DNA of 24,393 nt from assembly GCA_036741355.1 (NCBI GenBank), contig DAINSK010000051.1, positions 1 through 24,393 of the forward strand, written 5' to 3'. The position numbers were made by a program, and so were the translations under genes. This DNA is from JBBRGK01 sp036741355. GTDB taxonomy: Bacteria; Chloroflexota; Dehalococcoidia; CAUJGQ01. The notes beneath the pieces are model-generated. The model searched no databases. It worked only from the letters and a program-made list of their open reading frames with translations, and was not told the origin of the DNA. Every line of letters starts with the position of its first letter. Positions within the stretch are counted from its first letter, which is position 1. Positions 1 through 7,572 of the stretch are shown here, one piece after another.

Positions 1-2
1 AG

Positions 3-218
3 GAGGCTGGCCGCGAACCCTCAGCCGTCGCCATCGAAGGCAGGCTCAACGCCGCGAGGTCAACCGCCGACCAGTGGGTGGACACGGCGGCTAAATGGCG
101 CAAACTCGGCGCTACCCATATTTCGTTCAACACGATGGGGGCGGGCTTCACGTCGCCGCAGCAGCACATTGACACCATCAGGCAGTTCAAAGAAGCGCTC
201 GCTGCAGCCAGGGTTTGA
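3..218 (+). CDS. Luciferase-like monooxygenase (LLM class), 3' end only
   Basis: This is the C-terminal 71 residues of a gene that begins before the window; the reading frame is open from base 3 to the TGA at 216-218. The fragment reads LGATHISFNTMGAGF and then HIDTIRQFKEAL, which fits the last beta strand and final helix of the luciferase-like TIM-barrel family, most often F420-dependent oxidoreductases in high-GC soil bacteria. Family members use a reduced flavin or F420 to oxidise or reduce small organic substrates in the cytoplasm. The active-site part is outside the window, so the substrate and the exact cofactor cannot be read. The stop overlaps the next start (TGATG), which implies translational coupling. 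Confidence 0.72.
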   Translation, partial: EAGREPSAVAIEGRLNAARSTADQWVDTAAKWRKLGATHISFNTMGAGFTSPQQHIDTIRQFKEALAAARV

Positions 219-736
219 TGGATGACCGCACGGCGGTGGCAGCTACGGCATTGAGGATTGACATGCAGGACGCGGCCACTGAAGAGGAGGCGCTCGCTGC
301 GATTCCCGGCATCGTGCAGGTTCACCGCAATCCGACCGGCTGGTACAACAACGCCAGCTTTGCCTTACCGCTGGCCGCGGCGCTGGTGGTGGCGATCGCC
401 GGACTCATCCTGCGCCGCGGAGACGTGCTCGCTTTCGCCGGCTTTTTATTCGCCGTAACCGCGTGCATGGTACCCGTGGTACTCGTGTCATGGCGGCAGA
501 CGGCGACAATGGTCGTAGTCGGCGCCGACGGAATCACGAGCTTGCACGGCCGGCACGTATTGAAGTCGCTGCCGTGGACGGTAGTGCGCTCGATTACTCG
601 GCGCGAAACCCAGGGGAACGTCCGTTGGATCGTTGCGGCGGACGATGACCGTCTGGCCTTGGACGGTGAACTCGACCATCTCGATCGGCTGGTCGCCACC
701 GCGCAACGGCTGGCCGGGTTGTCCGGCGTCGAATGA
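218..736 (+). CDS. Small membrane protein with a cytosolic PH-like C-terminal domain, unknown function
   Basis: I do not recognise a named family. The ATG at 218 overlaps the stop of the preceding gene, so the two are probably co-translated; this gives 172 residues. After a soluble N-terminus of about 45 residues come two hydrophobic segments separated by a short LRRGD turn (about residues 48-66 and 72-90), a typical membrane hairpin. The remaining 80 residues (ADGITSLHGRHVLKSLPW, ending in a helix rich in L and A) have the strand-rich pattern followed by one helix seen in bacterial PH-like domains behind membrane hairpins. The function is unknown; the PH-like reading is inference from pattern only. 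Confidence 0.6.
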   Translation: MDDRTAVAATALRIDMQDAATEEEALAAIPGIVQVHRNPTGWYNNASFALPLAAALVVAIAGLILRRGDVLAFAGFLFAVTACMVPVVLVSWRQTATMVVVGADGITSLHGRHVLKSLPWTVVRSITRRETQGNVRWIVAADDDRLALDGELDHLDRLVATAQRLAGLSGVE

Positions 737-831
737 TCTCGCCCTCACGGTAACTCGGGTAGCCGTCGCCGCCGGTTAGTGAGCGCCATGGTTGCATTGC
801 GTTACGCCGTGCGTCCCTGTTCACAGGTGCT

Positions 832-869
832 GTAACGGTAAAGAAACGTATACGCAACCTCCCCGAAAT
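832..869 (+). promoter_or_regulatory. GlnR-type operator: two tandem a/b half-site pairs upstream of amtB
   Basis: Four pentamers stand at exact 11-base steps: GTAAC (832-836), GAAAC (843-847), GCAAC (854-858) and GAAAT (865-869), each separated by six unconserved bases. This is the layout of the actinobacterial GlnR box (gTnAC-n6-GaAAC, repeated twice), bound by the OmpR-family nitrogen regulator GlnR. It lies 71 bases before the amtB start. In Streptomyces the amtB-glnK-glnD operon is a known GlnR target, so position and spacing agree with the gene content. No glnR gene is in this window. Confidence 0.7.
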
Positions 870-876
870 GTCGCTG

Positions 877-882
877 TAGCAT
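877..882 (+). promoter_or_regulatory. amtB: Candidate -10 element of the amtB promoter
   Basis: TAGCAT (877-882) matches TATAAT at four of six positions and starts eight bases after the last GlnR half-site. There is no good -35 hexamer where one should be; the GlnR box covers that position. That is what an OmpR-type activator replacing -35 contacts would look like. This is a prediction from spacing only. Confidence 0.35.
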
Positions 883-940
883 GCTAAGGCGTGCGTGGAC
901 CGTGTCGAGTGACGGCACGCGTCGCGGAGGCCGCGAGTCA

Positions 941-2182
941 ATGGACATCAACTCCGGCGATACCGCGTGGGTGCTCGCCAGCGCCGCTCTCGTCCTGTTT
1001 ATGACGCCCGGGCTGGCGCTTTTCTACGGCGGCATGGTCCGCGCGAAAAACGTGCTCGGCATGCTGATGGCGAATTTCTTCACGATCACGATCGTCACGA
1101 TCATCTGGGTGTTGGTCGGATACACGCTCGCGTTCGCGCCGGATGCCTGGGGAGGGCTGATCGGAAAGCTGGACTTCATCGGCCTCAAAGACGTGCGCGG
1201 CAATAGCCTGTTTCCCGGAACACACATCCCGGACATCGTCTTCATGTGCTTCCAGATGATGTTTGCGATCATCACACCCGCGCTCATAACCGGAGCCATA
1301 GCGGAACGGATGAAGTTTTCGGCATGGGTCGTATTTTGCATTCTCTGGTCGCTGATTGTGTACCTGCCGGTCGCTCACTGGGCGTTCGCTTCGGACGGCT
1401 GGATCTACGCTAAGCTGGGCGCGCGGGACTTTGCCGGCGGGTTGGTCGTCCACATCAACGCCGGTGCCGCTGCGCTGGCGTGCGTCTTCGTGCTGGGTCC
1501 ACGCCGCGGCTTTCGTCGCGAAGTAATCCGGCCGCACAACCTCACGTTGACGCTGCTGGGCGCCGGCATCCTGTGGTTCGGGTGGTTCGGCTTTAACGCC
1601 GGTTCAGCGCTCGGCGCGAACCGGCTCGCGGGCAGCGCCTTCGCGGCCACCCAGATCGCCGCGGCGGTCGGAGCTGGGGCCTGGATTGCGATGGAATGGT
1701 GGCGCGTGGGGAAGCCGACAACGCTTGGCGCCGCATCAGGTGCGGTGGCGGGGTTGGTTGCGATTACTCCGGCGGCCGGCTTCGTCAGCCCCTTACCGGC
1801 GATGGCGATCGGCGCGGTCGCCGGAGCAGTGTGCTTTTTGGCCGTGGGACTCAAGTTTCGCTTCAATTTCGACGACTCGCTCGACGTGGTTGGCGTTCAC
1901 CTCGTGGGCGGTATCCTTGGTTCGGTGCTGCTCGGCGTGTTCGCGGAGCGGGCGATTAACCCCGATCAGTTGAGCACGAACGGCCTCCTGTTCGGCGGGG
2001 CTGCTTTCTTCGGTAAGCAAGTGATTGCTGTTCTAGCCGTGCTCGCTTTCAGCTTCGTCGTCAGCTTCATCCTCGCAAAAGCCGTCGATATGATCATGGG
2101 GCTGCGTGTCCCGGATGAGGTCGAGACGAGCGGTCTCGACATCTCTCTGCACGAAGAGCGCGCCTACGTGTTCGCCGAATAG
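941..2182 (+). CDS. amtB: Ammonium transporter AmtB
   Basis: A 413-residue Amt/MEP/Rh family channel that takes ammonium into the cell through the inner membrane. About eleven hydrophobic helices are visible, and the family stretch FAIITPALITGAIAER is at about residues 108-123. The two pore histidines are H171 (VVHINAG) and H320 (VVGVHLVGG), and the conserved aspartate is D163. The ATG at 941 is preferred because GGAGG lies at 926-930 and the protein then begins like other Amt proteins; an in-frame ATG at 881 adds 20 arginine-rich residues unlike the family. It heads an operon with glnK (75 bp downstream) and glnD, under a GlnR-type box. The GlnK trimer would plug the cytosolic face of the channel when nitrogen is ample. 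Confidence 0.96.
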   Translation: MDINSGDTAWVLASAALVLFMTPGLALFYGGMVRAKNVLGMLMANFFTITIVTIIWVLVGYTLAFAPDAWGGLIGKLDFIGLKDVRGNSLFPGTHIPDIVFMCFQMMFAIITPALITGAIAERMKFSAWVVFCILWSLIVYLPVAHWAFASDGWIYAKLGARDFAGGLVVHINAGAAALACVFVLGPRRGFRREVIRPHNLTLTLLGAGILWFGWFGFNAGSALGANRLAGSAFAATQIAAAVGAGAWIAMEWWRVGKPTTLGAASGAVAGLVAITPAAGFVSPLPAMAIGAVAGAVCFLAVGLKFRFNFDDSLDVVGVHLVGGILGSVLLGVFAERAINPDQLSTNGLLFGGAAFFGKQVIAVLAVLAFSFVVSFILAKAVDMIMGLRVPDEVETSGLDISLHEERAYVFAE

Positions 2183-2257
2183 GGTCCGGCGCCTCCCAGG
2201 CGGCTGCCGAATCGACAGCAACAAAGCACGCCGTTGGCGCGCTGAGGAGAGCAGCAG

Positions 2258-2596
2258 ATGAAGCTCGTCATCGCCTTCATCAAGCCTTTCAAGTTGGACG
2301 AGGTCAAAGACGCCCTGAAGGCGGCCGGGGTTACTGGACTAAGTGTGACCGACGTCCGCGGTTTCGGCCGTCAGGCGGGGCATACCGAGGTCTACCGGGG
2401 AGCCGAGTACGAAGTGGACTTCGTCCCCAAAAGTCGCATCGATGTGCTCGTGGACGACGATATGGTGGCGACGGTCGTCGACACAATTGAACGGAGCGCG
2501 CATACGGGTAAGATTGGCGATGGCAAGATCGCCGTTCTTCCGGTTGTGGACCTGGTTCGGATCCGTACCGGGGAGCGCGGTCACGACGCTCTGTAA
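2258..2596 (+). CDS. glnK: PII signal-transduction protein GlnK
   Basis: A 112-residue PII protein, the normal family length. The T-loop reads YRGAEYEVDF, with the modifiable tyrosine at Y51, and the ATP-binding motif TGKIGDGKI is near residues 83-91. PII trimers sense ATP/ADP and 2-oxoglutarate and bind AmtB to block ammonium entry. Position next to amtB is the hallmark of GlnK rather than GlnB. GAGGAG at 2244-2249 lies nine bases before the ATG. The downstream glnD starts six bases after the TAA, so the modifying enzyme and its substrate are made together. If the organism follows the actinobacterial pattern Y51 would be adenylylated; in the proteobacterial pattern it is uridylylated. Confidence 0.96.
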   Translation: MKLVIAFIKPFKLDEVKDALKAAGVTGLSVTDVRGFGRQAGHTEVYRGAEYEVDFVPKSRIDVLVDDDMVATVVDTIERSAHTGKIGDGKIAVLPVVDLVRIRTGERGHDAL

Positions 2597-2602
2597 CACG
2601 CG

Positions 2603-5071
2603 GTGACCGTGAACGCCACAATCGCCGGTTTTCTCGAATGGCGCGAGTCCTGCATTCGGACCGCCCCTGATGACTCGGGGCTTGCACTCTGCCACAGCCT
2701 GGTCGCCGCGCTCGATGCCGCGCTGCGTTCCGCATTTCCCGCGCACAGCGGCGAATTTGCGCTCGTCGCGATTGGCGGCTACGGGCGGCGTGAGCTGTGC
2801 CTGTACTCCGATATCGACCTGATGCTGCTGTATCGTGGTTGGTTGCCGCCCGGGATTGTCGACACCGTTTTCTATCCACTGTGGGACGCCGGGCTGAAGG
2901 TTGGTCACGCAGTGCGCACGGTGCCAGAAGCGGTTAAGTCTGCGGACGAGCGGCTGGAAACGTTGACCTCGCTGCTCGACCACCGTCTTGTCGCGGGTTC
3001 GCCCGAGCTAGTCGACCGCTTGTCCAAAGACCTCGCGAAGCTGCTGAAGCGCAGGCTCCCGCGAGTACGAGAAGAGTTGAGGACGGCGGAGCGGCAGCGC
3101 CGGAACAGCGAACGGTTCCAACTATTGGAGACGGACCTCAAGGGGGGCCGGGGAGGGCTGCGAACACTACAGCGGGAACGCTGGCTGCGGCGGGCCGAAG
3201 CGCTTGCCGGTGTCCCGCAGGCGGCGGAGTCCTGCAGTGACGCAGTCGATGCAGCGCACGAAGTGTTGCTGCGCTCTCGCAACGCCCTGCATGCGGCGGC
3301 CGGACGCGCCAGCGATACCTGGCTGTTCGACCTGCAGGAGCCTGCCTGCCGATGGCTGGGATCCGACGTCGACGTTTGGGCACCGCTGCTCTACGGTGCC
3401 TTGCGAGACATCGATCACGCGGCTGAGGAATTTTGGGAAGTGACGGCCCCAGTAAAGGGCGAAAAGAGTAGCGGACGACTGAGCGGACTGGTACCACGAC
3501 GCCGCAACGCGCTGAGTGTCGAACGGGAACCGCCGGTCGCTGGACAGTCGGTCTTCGCCTACGCCGCCGGCATCAGCCCGCTCGACATAAGCCCGCCACG
3601 GTTGCCCGCGGTGGCAGCAACGGCTATCGGCGGAGCGCCGGGGCCGTCGTGGACGGCCGAAGACCGCCAGGGGCTGGTGTCGCTGTTGAGATCCGGCGAA
3701 CGCGGCTACCGGATATTCGACGCATTGGATCGTCTGGGATGGATCGAACGCGCATTGCCCGAATGGCGGCACGTTCGAGGGGCGCCGCAACACGTGCCGT
3801 TTCACGAGAATCCCGTCGACACGCACCTCTGGCGAACCGTGATCGAAGCGATCGCGCTGGCCGAAGGTAGAACCGACGATCCATGGGCAGCCGGCATCGC
3901 CATCGACCTTGGCGGCCTCGACGAGTTGCTGCTGGCATCACTCCTGCATGACATCGGCAAAGGCTGGCCGGGAGATCACGCCGAAACCGGCGCCGCTGCA
4001 GCGACGGCATTCTGCCAACGGGCACACTTTGGCCTGGAGGCAACGCTTACCGTCGCGACAAGCGTCAGGCATCACCTGCTGCTGCCAACGATTGCGACTC
4101 GACGCGATATCGCGGACGCGCGCGTGATTGAAGACGTCGCCGACCGGGCGGGTCGGGCGCGCACGCTGCGCATCTTGTATCTGCTGTCCGTAGCGGACTC
4201 GCGTGCTACCGGCCCGACCGTATGGAACCCCTGGAAAGCTAGCCTGATTCGTTCACTGTTCGCCGCGGCGCTCGAGGTCTTGGAGATGCGAGCGGGCGCC
4301 TCCCCGCTTTCCACTTCGCGGGCGGCTGCGCGGTCCATGGTGCTCGAGGCCGCCGAAGGCCGTGTCGCGCATGCCGCCGTGGCCGCCCATATCGACGGAA
4401 TGGCTCCCGGCTATCTCCAGTCATTCGGTGCGGCAGACGTCATCCGCCACATCGAATTGATCGATAAAACGAGCAAGTCCGATGCCGCACGGCTCGACGT
4501 GCGCGGGGAAGGCGATGCGTACGACCTCGTCGTGACCACGCCGGATAGACCGGGTCTCATCGCGATGGTTTCCGGCGTCCTGGCGCTTCACAACCTGAGC
4601 GTCCTTGATGGCCGCTTCTTTACCCGCGAGGACGGCGTCGCGCTGCAGGCGCTGCATGTCGTCGATGCCCTGGGAAACGCTGTCACTGAGGATCGCTGGC
4701 GACGGGTGCAGACGGACCTCGAGCGAGCACTACGCGGCGATCTGCCGCTGGAGCAGCGCCTGCGGGAAAAAATTCATGCGTACCGCGGCCGTCGACGGCG
4801 CGCGCAGGAGGCCGAGGTCCGGTTTGTGCGTGAGGCGTCGGACGAATACACCGTGGTCGAAGTTCACGCCGCGGACCGCGTAGGACTGTTGTACGCGATT
4901 GCCGGGACGCTGTTCGCGCTCTGCCTCGACATCCACCTCGCTAAAATCGACACACAGGGAACCAGCGTCGTAGACGTCTTCTACCTGCGCGATCTCACCG
5001 GCGCTCCGCTCCGGGATGCCGCAAAGCTCGAAGAGCTGCGGATGGGATTGCTCGCGGCGGTAGAAAGCTAA
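2603..5071 (+). CDS. glnD: PII nucleotidyltransferase / deadenylylating enzyme GlnD
   Basis: An 822-residue bifunctional enzyme that adds and removes a nucleotide on the T-loop tyrosine of PII. Domains in order: nucleotidyltransferase with GGYGRREL followed by the catalytic pair D70/D72 in YSDIDLML; a helical linker with the GlnD-type motif DLKGGRGGLR; an HD phosphohydrolase domain with HDIGKG at H449-D450; then two ACT domains (about 640-710 and 749-822) that sense glutamine. Its start is a GTG at 2603 (a second GTG at 2609 is possible), six bases after glnK with no strong ribosome site of its own, so translational coupling is likely. The amtB-glnK-glnD order matches Streptomyces, where GlnD adenylylates GlnK. 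The nucleotide used here cannot be read from sequence. Confidence 0.94.
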   Translation: MTVNATIAGFLEWRESCIRTAPDDSGLALCHSLVAALDAALRSAFPAHSGEFALVAIGGYGRRELCLYSDIDLMLLYRGWLPPGIVDTVFYPLWDAGLKVGHAVRTVPEAVKSADERLETLTSLLDHRLVAGSPELVDRLSKDLAKLLKRRLPRVREELRTAERQRRNSERFQLLETDLKGGRGGLRTLQRERWLRRAEALAGVPQAAESCSDAVDAAHEVLLRSRNALHAAAGRASDTWLFDLQEPACRWLGSDVDVWAPLLYGALRDIDHAAEEFWEVTAPVKGEKSSGRLSGLVPRRRNALSVEREPPVAGQSVFAYAAGISPLDISPPRLPAVAATAIGGAPGPSWTAEDRQGLVSLLRSGERGYRIFDALDRLGWIERALPEWRHVRGAPQHVPFHENPVDTHLWRTVIEAIALAEGRTDDPWAAGIAIDLGGLDELLLASLLHDIGKGWPGDHAETGAAAATAFCQRAHFGLEATLTVATSVRHHLLLPTIATRRDIADARVIEDVADRAGRARTLRILYLLSVADSRATGPTVWNPWKASLIRSLFAAALEVLEMRAGASPLSTSRAAARSMVLEAAEGRVAHAAVAAHIDGMAPGYLQSFGAADVIRHIELIDKTSKSDAARLDVRGEGDAYDLVVTTPDRPGLIAMVSGVLALHNLSVLDGRFFTREDGVALQALHVVDALGNAVTEDRWRRVQTDLERALRGDLPLEQRLREKIHAYRGRRRRAQEAEVRFVREASDEYTVVEVHAADRVGLLYAIAGTLFALCLDIHLAKIDTQGTSVVDVFYLRDLTGAPLRDAAKLEELRMGLLAAVES

Positions 5072-5091
5072 CCCGTACATTGGCCGGCGCA

Positions 5092-5102
5092 CGGTATACT
5101 GA
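5092..5102 (+). promoter_or_regulatory. Candidate -10 promoter element (CGGTATACTGA)
   Basis: TATACT at 5095-5100 lies 46 bases before the GTG of the next gene. The 11-mer CGGTATACTGA recurs exactly on the minus strand before the AAA ATPase gene (13923-13933). No convincing -35 hexamer sits 16-18 bases upstream. It would give the 5147 gene and recF a promoter separate from the nitrogen operon. Confidence 0.4.
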
Positions 5103-5146
5103 CATCTAACCATCTCGGGGCGGCTTGTCCGCATCCAGGAGCGACT

Positions 5147-6352
5147 GTGAGCGACTGGTACGAGCCACGCAGAAAGCGTCGAGCGCTCGGGCGAGCACTT
5201 CGCCGCGTGGAGGCATTCGCGAACCCATGGTCACCGCGGCGTCACCGGATCCTTGTAGAACCGCCTGCCGAGCTTGAATGGTCTGCGATCTACAACGTTA
5301 CCCTTGCCGACCCGACAGGAGCCGACTCATCCTTGCAGGCTGCGGTAGCGGAGGGAGGGATTCCGTCGGTGGACCAAGAATATGCCCGGCCGGATTTGAT
5401 GGTGGACCAGACGGACGGCGCGCAAGAAGACGATGCAGAGGCGTTTGAGCATGCGACTGCGATAGTGGTGGATCCGCTGGAGCGAACCCGCGCGGCACTT
5501 GAAGATGCGCGACGCCAGATGCCGGGGATGCTCGGCCTGGAGACCGCGGCCGATCGGCCGGAGATCGGGGAAGGGCAGCCTGACCGGTTCGTTGGCGTCA
5601 GGCACCTGGCGGCTGAGTCGACCGATCTGATGACCCAGCTGCGCGACGAGCGCAGCCAGCTTGCGGAAGAGATTACCGGTCTGCGGTTGCTCGTCCTTGA
5701 TTTGGCCACGGAAGTGCGCCGGCTCGCCGGCATGCTTGACTTGGTGCAACACGGTACGGTCAGGGCGGCGGACGATGAAAACGTGCCGCTCGCTCTCAGC
5801 AGCAGTGCTGCCGTCGATCCGGCGACGACGGGGTTGTCGGAGTTAAGCTTCGATGGCTCCAACGTCGGGAACGGCTCGACCTTGAAGATGCCGCCTGACT
5901 TCGGGTGGAGAGACCGTCCGGAAGCGAGCCCGGGACAGCCGTTGGATGCGGACGGGGGTCCGGGACCTGACGCAACGCAGCCGGATGATTCAACACCTGG
6001 GTCCGATGACGATGGTGTAGCCGCGGACGCTGGATCGGACATAAGCGCGCACCGCGAAGTTCCAGCCGGCCATGCGATAAGGCTCCTGGTCATCGGTGTC
6101 CCGGGCGTTCGTTCTGTTGCTGCGATCGAAGCCGGCCTGGCGACGCGTTTTTCTCCGGGACACAGTGAGCTCGCCCGCTTTCGGGGCGGCGATGCAACCT
6201 TCACGTTGAAGCCGGAGGCTGACCTGTCAGTCGATGCGCTGGTGGACGCCGTCGAGCAAGGCGGGCTGCGCGTCGGCGAATGCGACGTTCAGGACGGAGG
6301 GCGTGTTATCCGGCTGCTCGTCGCGGCCTCTCCGCGGGCCGGCACAGAATGA
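5147..6352 (+). CDS. Protein of unknown function with central coiled coil and C-terminal ferredoxin-like domain
   Basis: I do not recognise this 401-residue protein. It starts with GTG at 5147 behind AGGAG (5137-5141). The N-terminal 35 residues are strongly basic (EPRRKRRALGRALRRVE). Residues about 155-205 form a probable coiled coil (DLMTQLRDERSQLAEE and following heptads). Residues about 215-305 are acidic, Pro/Gly/Asp-rich and probably disordered. The last 90 residues alternate strand and helix (IRLLVIGVPGV, ATFTLKPEADLSVDALVDAV, RVIRLLVA) like a ferredoxin-type beta-alpha-beta fold, similar in outline to HMA or ACT modules but with no metal-binding cysteines. No signal peptide or membrane segment is seen. 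It lies between glnD and recF, 34 bp before recF. A link to cell-envelope or DNA processes would be a guess. Confidence 0.68.
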   Translation: MSDWYEPRRKRRALGRALRRVEAFANPWSPRRHRILVEPPAELEWSAIYNVTLADPTGADSSLQAAVAEGGIPSVDQEYARPDLMVDQTDGAQEDDAEAFEHATAIVVDPLERTRAALEDARRQMPGMLGLETAADRPEIGEGQPDRFVGVRHLAAESTDLMTQLRDERSQLAEEITGLRLLVLDLATEVRRLAGMLDLVQHGTVRAADDENVPLALSSSAAVDPATTGLSELSFDGSNVGNGSTLKMPPDFGWRDRPEASPGQPLDADGGPGPDATQPDDSTPGSDDDGVAADAGSDISAHREVPAGHAIRLLVIGVPGVRSVAAIEAGLATRFSPGHSELARFRGGDATFTLKPEADLSVDALVDAVEQGGLRVGECDVQDGGRVIRLLVAASPRAGTE

Positions 6353-6386
6353 GCCGCGCGCGGCCGGCGGCAGCGCGGGCGGCGGT

Positions 6387-7568
6387 ATGTTCTTAGCGCA
6401 CCTGACCCTGAACAACTTTCGCAATTACCATCGGCTGGACCTTGCTGCGACTCCCGGCATCACGCTTGTCGCCGGAGCGAACGCCCAGGGCAAGACCAAC
6501 CTGCTCGAATCGGTGTACCTGCTAGCTACAACCAGGCCCGCGCGCGGCAGCAGCGAGGCCGAATTGGTGCGGTGGGGCTCCGGTGGGGACGGCATCAACG
6601 CCACGCGGGTGTCCGGCAGTGCAGAGCGGGAACAGGGTCCGGTGACGGTGGAAGTTGTCATCGTCGGTCGCGATGAGGCGACGGGGCCTCGCGGCAGGGT
6701 CGAGCACGCGAGCAAGCGGCTTAAGGTAAACGGCATTCCGCGGCGCGCCTCCGAAGTGATTGGGCAGATTACCGCGGTCTTGTTTACCGCATCAGACATC
6801 GAGCTGCTCACGGGTCCACCTGCCTGGAGACGCCGGTATCTCGACATTACCATCGCGCAGACCGACAGCGTGTATGTGCGCGCTTTGCAGCGGTACGCGC
6901 GGATCGTTTTGCAACGCAACCATCTCTTGCGTCGCATCGACGACGGCCATGCGAGGCCTGAGGAACTGGCATACTGGGATGCTGAACTGGTGCGAGAGGG
7001 CGCTCGTATCATGCACGTTCGACAGGGGACGGTTGAGGCAGTCTGCATCGCCGCCCGCGAGTACCACCGGCGGCTGAGTGACGGACGTGAGGATCTTCAG
7101 GTCACCTACGCCCCGCAGACTCCGATTCCCGAAGACGATTCCCCGTCGATTGAGGCAATTGAAGCGCGATTGCGGGTCGCGCTGGGCCCGGTGCGAAAGG
7201 TTGAGATCGCCACCGGAAACACGCTGGTTGGGCCTCATCGCGACGACCTTCACTTCACCCTCGATGGAGTGCCAATCGGCGCATACGGCTCGCGGGCTCA
7301 GCAGCGGACCGCGGCGCTGGCGTTGCGCCTGGCCGAGTCGTCATTTCTGAACGCCGTCAACCACGATCCCCCGATTCTGTTGCTGGACGATATCCTCTCG
7401 GAGCTCGACGAAGAACGTCGCCACGCCGTCCTCGGTTTGCTGCATGATGCTCAGCAAGTGTTCGTGACATCCGCAGAGCCCGACCGCTTCAAAGCCGAGT
7501 TCCTGGAACGGGTGACGCTTTTGACCGTCCACGGTGGCGTGATTTCCCGGGCAATGGGGGGAACGTAA
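6387..7568 (+). CDS. recF: DNA replication and repair protein RecF
   Basis: A 393-residue SMC-like ATPase that acts with RecO and RecR to load RecA at single-strand gaps. It opens with HLTLNNFRNYHRLDL, typical of RecF; the Walker A motif GANAQGKT is at residues 30-37, the ABC-type signature YGSRAQQRTAAL at about 300-311 and Walker B ILLLDDILSELD at about 330-341. The ATG at 6387 gives the standard N-terminus; the frame is open further upstream but reads non-homologous Gly/Pro-rich sequence. No good Shine-Dalgarno is visible. RecF usually sits in dnaA-dnaN-recF-gyrB; here none of those genes is adjacent, so it has moved or the cluster is split. The PrsW-like gene follows after four bases. Confidence 0.93.
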   Translation: MFLAHLTLNNFRNYHRLDLAATPGITLVAGANAQGKTNLLESVYLLATTRPARGSSEAELVRWGSGGDGINATRVSGSAEREQGPVTVEVVIVGRDEATGPRGRVEHASKRLKVNGIPRRASEVIGQITAVLFTASDIELLTGPPAWRRRYLDITIAQTDSVYVRALQRYARIVLQRNHLLRRIDDGHARPEELAYWDAELVREGARIMHVRQGTVEAVCIAAREYHRRLSDGREDLQVTYAPQTPIPEDDSPSIEAIEARLRVALGPVRKVEIATGNTLVGPHRDDLHFTLDGVPIGAYGSRAQQRTAALALRLAESSFLNAVNHDPPILLLDDILSELDEERRHAVLGLLHDAQQVFVTSAEPDRFKAEFLERVTLLTVHGGVISRAMGGT

Positions 7569-7572
7569 GGGC

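Noticed and set aside
801..805. GTTAC as a fifth GlnR half-site
   Set aside because: It is 31 bases from the first half-site, out of step with the 11-base period.
881..940. Upstream in-frame ATG for amtB
   Set aside because: It would add 20 Arg-rich residues unlike any Amt N-terminus, and GGAGG is placed for the ATG at 941.
5290..6204. 304-residue Ser/Ala/Pro-rich frame on the minus strand
   Set aside because: It lies wholly opposite the 5147-6352 gene, has no ribosome site and a composition typical of a GC-rich antisense shadow.
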